In this document: positions 61,240-64,000 of the stretch, piece by piece
Layout: every line of letters starts with the position of its first letter
Numbering within the stretch: position 1 is the stretch's first letter
Source of the DNA: Hermatobates lingyangjiaoensis
Lineage: Eukaryota > Arthropoda > Insecta > Hemiptera > Hermatobatidae
Assembly: GCA_026182355.1 (NCBI GenBank)
Contig: JAPFBL010000559.1
Location: forward strand, 1-64,000
Length of the DNA stretch: 64,000 bases
Reading direction: 5' to 3'
Notes under the pieces: model-generated
Seen by the model: only the letters and a program-made list of their open reading frames with translations
The model's database searches: none
Told to the model about the DNA's origin: nothing
Made by a program: the position numbers and the translations under genes

Positions 61240-61435
61240 CTTTAGCCCTCACCCAGTGAGTTCTTTAGTTGACTGTCGTCCCTCCGTCAATTCACTTCTT
61301 CTCCTGAGGACGACCGCCATTACGGTCGAAATATTGAAAAGTGAGTCTTTGTTGTGATTCTGTTTATGTGTCACTGCTTATTTTAATTGTTATTTGTCCT
61401 GCCGGACCGTTTTTCGTTTATCATGGTATATATAT
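61240..61435 (+). mobile_element. Solo arm of the GACCG family
   Basis: It runs from GACTGTCGTCCCTCC to CCGGACCGTTTTTCGTTTATC and a TA tract; same family as 8600-8775 and 25560-25690. No inverted partner. Confidence 0.7.
61293..61345 (+). ncRNA. Hammerhead-like ribozyme motif (GACCG family)
   Basis: CACTTCTTCTC, CTGAGGA, C, GACCG-CCATTA-CGGTC (five pairs), GAA, ATAT, T, GAAAAGTGAG. Stem I pairs over most of its length with internal mismatches. Confidence 0.6.
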
Positions 61436-61439
61436 ATCT

Positions 61440-61865
61440 TTAGTCTTATTTTGTTTAAGGAGCTCTATATATGCACCGTAAAATCCATAGAATAAAATTT
61501 CAATTTAAACTCGTAAGAAAAGTTGTTATCAAGGTTTTTGACACAATTCTGGATAAAAATCTCAGTGTAAAATGACATACTGAGTTTGACACATTGGTTA
61601 TTAGTTTACGCATTAAACATATCTCTACAGCAGGAAAGAAAAGGCTTACTGCAAATGAAATGTTAATAATAGTTTGATTTGTGTTTAGCAAAAGATTAGA
61701 AGCAAAAATGTAATAAGAAAGTTACCCTATTCTTAAGAGTCAACTATATTTCCCTTCTACATCGCATAAAACTCATTTTATTGTCCCAGAAGATTAATTT
61801 GAACTTTTAAAAACAGTCTCCACCGTTTGAAGTTGACTAAATGTTATTTGTCTTATACAGCCAAG
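61440..61865. other. Intronic/intergenic sequence
   Basis: Nothing recognised. Confidence 0.4.
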
Positions 61866-61879
61866 GCTTCCACCTAGCT

Positions 61880-62000
61880 TAGTCTCTGCATGAATGGTCA
61901 CACTCAGACCAACTTACCTGTTGCTATCTATGCCAAAACTCACCGTATATTTTTCAATGAATGCTTCAGATTACAGATTTTTCAACATATTCTCCATGAA
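61880..62000 (+). pseudogene. Possible GIY-YIG fragment of a Penelope-like element
   Basis: The frame LPVAIYAKTHRIFFNECFRL followed by LQIFQHILHENN resembles, from memory, the middle of the GIY-YIG endonuclease region of Penelope-like or related elements. Short and uncertain. Confidence 0.35.
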
Positions 62001-62004
62001 AATA

Positions 62005-62880
62005 ACAATATACAAGAATATATATATAGTATTTTTATTTTGACTACATCAGCTATTTTTACCTGTATTTACTCTATATTTTATCATTTTTTTTCTCTAA
62101 AATTCTCCATTATTTATTTTTCTTTTCTTTTTTTCTACTATATTTTAGTATTCTAAATTCATCGTTTACTGTTTTCTTATTATTTTTCTGAATTATTACT
62201 ATTTGTAAAGAATTAACTTTATTTATTTATTTTTAAATATTTATCTTAAATTTTATAATTTTTTTTTTCACTAAAATTTTCTGTTCTTTGTTTTCTTTTC
62301 ATTGATTCTATTGTATTTCAGTATTTTAAATTCATCATTTACTGTTTTCTTATTAATTTTTTGTATTATTACTTTTTGTAAAGAATTATCTTTTTTTTAT
62401 TTATTTAAAAATATTTATGTTTTTTCTTTAATCTTATTTTTCCTACATCTTTTCTTCAATCTTCATATATTGTTTTTTCAACTTTTCTATATCTAGTTCT
62501 GTAATATTACTATTCGTTTCCACCTACAGACTTCTTGCTCTTGATGGTGTTTTTCTATTGCTTGTTTCTCTAGTTTGTTTCTGAAATTTTATTTTTCCAT
62601 TATTCGATCATTTTTTTAAGTGCAATTCCAGAAATACATATGTATGCACATATAAGTAATCATTTTCGGATGGTCTGGAAGCTCTTTAAAAGTATTCATT
62701 TGCCTTCTTGTATTTCACTCCTCTATCCATAAAGTGTAAAGCCGAAATGATCGAGTGCTGAGAGTTTTTCATTCATATTTTTCATTCTCAGGTATAAGCT
62801 TAATTAGATATATAACAAAATGTCACAGTAAATAGTTTGATTCTGACGCTGGTGAATACCAGCTGATTGCTTTAAAAATC
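62005..62880. other. T-rich low-complexity sequence
   Basis: Long T/A-rich strings, with a duplicated segment (TTCATCGTTTACTGTTTTC at 62158 and TTCATCATTTACTGTTTTC at 62332, 174 bp apart). Open frames here are a composition effect. Confidence 0.5.
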
Positions 62881-63208
62881 TTAGTCCAGGCATGGGGGAA
62901 CCTGTGGCCTTTTGAACCATGAAATGCGGCCTTCTGCAGTTTGTTAAGAATATTTTTTCAAAATATTCCTGAGTTAACAAAGGTGATAAAAGAAAGCAAT
63001 GACGGCATTGCTGAATCTTTTGAAAGATGCACAACAACAACAACAGTTTTAGATGCACTGATCGATTAATATAATGATCGATTCAAGGAGTTTACAATAT
63101 AACTATCATATAAGTATTTGCTTATCCATTCATGGTGGCTTTTTGGGGAATTGGACGATGTTAATATAACATTTACTCCAAGAAAGATTCCCCACACCTG
63201 CTTTAGTC
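62879..63208. mobile_element. Non-autonomous hAT element, third family
   Basis: The ends are CAGGCATGGGGGAACCT (62887) and AAGATTCCCCACACCTG (to 63200). The flanks TCTTAGTC and CTTTAGTC match in six of eight bases. No transposase. Confidence 0.7.
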
Positions 63209-63404
63209 CCGTTACTGACTTAACTATCGTTTAGACTATAATTTCTGTAATACAAAAATTAAACAAACCACGAGAATAACATGTCAAACTTCTGAGGAAG
63301 AACATATAAAACAAACTAACTCAACTTACTTCTATATAATTGAAGCATCCTCTATTGGTTGCTTGGCATATGACTGAAAAATATATGCATATTGTTAGTG
63401 CCAC

Positions 63405-63905
63405 AGAGGTTAGTAAATAAGATATTATTATCAACCGTCATACCTCGTCTATCGTTGTTGAAGTCGCACGACCGGTTTCGCAATGGCTGCATCATCAATG
63501 GGACTAATGAAACCTTCCAAAATCACGGATATAAATACCTATTTTAACTCAATGGTGCCAATATATATGCTTAAATTTCCTACCTAACACTTTTATTTTA
63601 TCTTGTTTAATCTGTTTTTTGTCTTTTAAACTTTAAGTAGTCTCTGTTCTGTCCGTCCTGTCTTCTTTTCATTGGTTTTTTATTAGTTTAAATATTATGT
63701 CTGCCTGGTGCTTAATTTGTTCTTTTATTAGTATATAAACGCAAAAATACTGATAACCTAAGAAACGAACAAATTAAGCACCAGGCAGACATAATATTTA
63801 AACCAATAAAAAACCAATGAAAAGAAGACAGGACGGTCGGGCGACTTCAACAGCGATAGACGAGGTATGATGACGGTTGGTAATAATATCTTATATGACT
63901 GAAAA
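63405..63905. mobile_element. Large nested fold-back, ACCGGT family
   Basis: Outer arms 63421-63470 and 63844-63896 (ATATTATTATCAACCGTCAT and its complement) enclose a second pair, 63650-63722 and 63760-63832 (GTCTGCCTGGTGCTTAATTTG and its complement). A minus-strand motif at about 63502-63470 reads TTGATGA, T, GCA...TGC, GAA, ACCGGT, C: the same layout with a new palindrome, the first C mutated to T. Confidence 0.7.
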
Positions 63906-64000
63906 GAAAGTGAAATGAGTTGACTTGACTGTCTAGCCATTTAGATTGCATCTCCTTATAGCATTGACGTGATGTAATATACTCGTAGACGTGAGTTCTT

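Noticed and set aside
62005..62500. Two hydrophobic open frames as membrane proteins
   Set aside because: They are T-rich low-complexity sequence; Phe/Leu/Ile-rich translation is a composition effect.
4812..63905. Fold-backs as ordinary Tc1/mariner or TA-targeting MITEs
   Set aside because: The measurable case (34231-34490) has a 12-13 bp duplication, not TA, and the families share an internal RNA-like core instead of terminal transposase sites.

Overview
This is an AT-rich eukaryotic window. It has genes split by long introns, no operons, and a very high load of transposable elements and tandem repeats. The organism is probably an arthropod, most likely an insect. The reasons are the short LIM protein of the Drosophila CG31624/CG34325 type, jockey/I-like non-LTR remnants, and a tRNA-derived SINE whose tail is an (AACCT)n array (complement TTAGG, the usual arthropod telomere repeat). 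This is inference; no rRNA or mitochondrial marker is present.

Three host genes can be reconstructed from splice signals. (1) A minus-strand gene starts at ATG 37610 and runs left through nine exons (37610-37578, 35084-34920, 31808-31680, 29925-29698, 22280-22011, 17769-17626, 16785-16675, 1486-1347, 995-~761/793). Every junction is in phase 0 except the last. The product is a charged, coiled-coil-rich protein that I cannot name with confidence. An imperfect RFX-type X-box and a perfect CRE lie 150-190 bp upstream of the ATG, which hints at a ciliary or centrosomal role. (2) A plus-strand three-LIM-domain gene (7166/7241-14276, four exons) lies wholly inside the 15-kb intron 7 of gene 1, in opposite orientation. 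(3) The first two coding exons of a CCDC74/CCDC92-family gene (54810-55128) lie in a small GC-rich promoter region on the plus strand; its later exons were not found.

The rest is mobile DNA: hAT non-autonomous elements (7475-8045, 34035-34872, 36077-36558, 62887-63200), Helitron helicase and tail remnants (3413-3806, 40195-40584), Ty3/gypsy integrase remains (38166-38624), non-LTR fragments (12370-13035, 48287-48560, 57780-58000, 60013-60560), tRNA-derived SINEs and a SINE-body satellite (32017-32640), a Penelope-like remnant (48827-49060), three minisatellites with higher-order periods, and many (TA)n tracts.

The most unusual feature is a set of fold-back or solo elements bordered by (TA)n, in at least eight families with unrelated arm sequences. 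Most carry, next to the centre, the layout stem I - CUGANGA - one base - stem II hairpin - GAA - short self-complementary stem III - H - stem I. This is the hammerhead ribozyme core with one extra base before stem II and a family-specific palindromic stem III (AUAU, ACGU, AAUU, AGAUCU, AGGCCU, ACGCGU, ACCGGU). One family surrounds the Penelope-like remnant, so I infer that the set is Penelope-like and non-autonomous.
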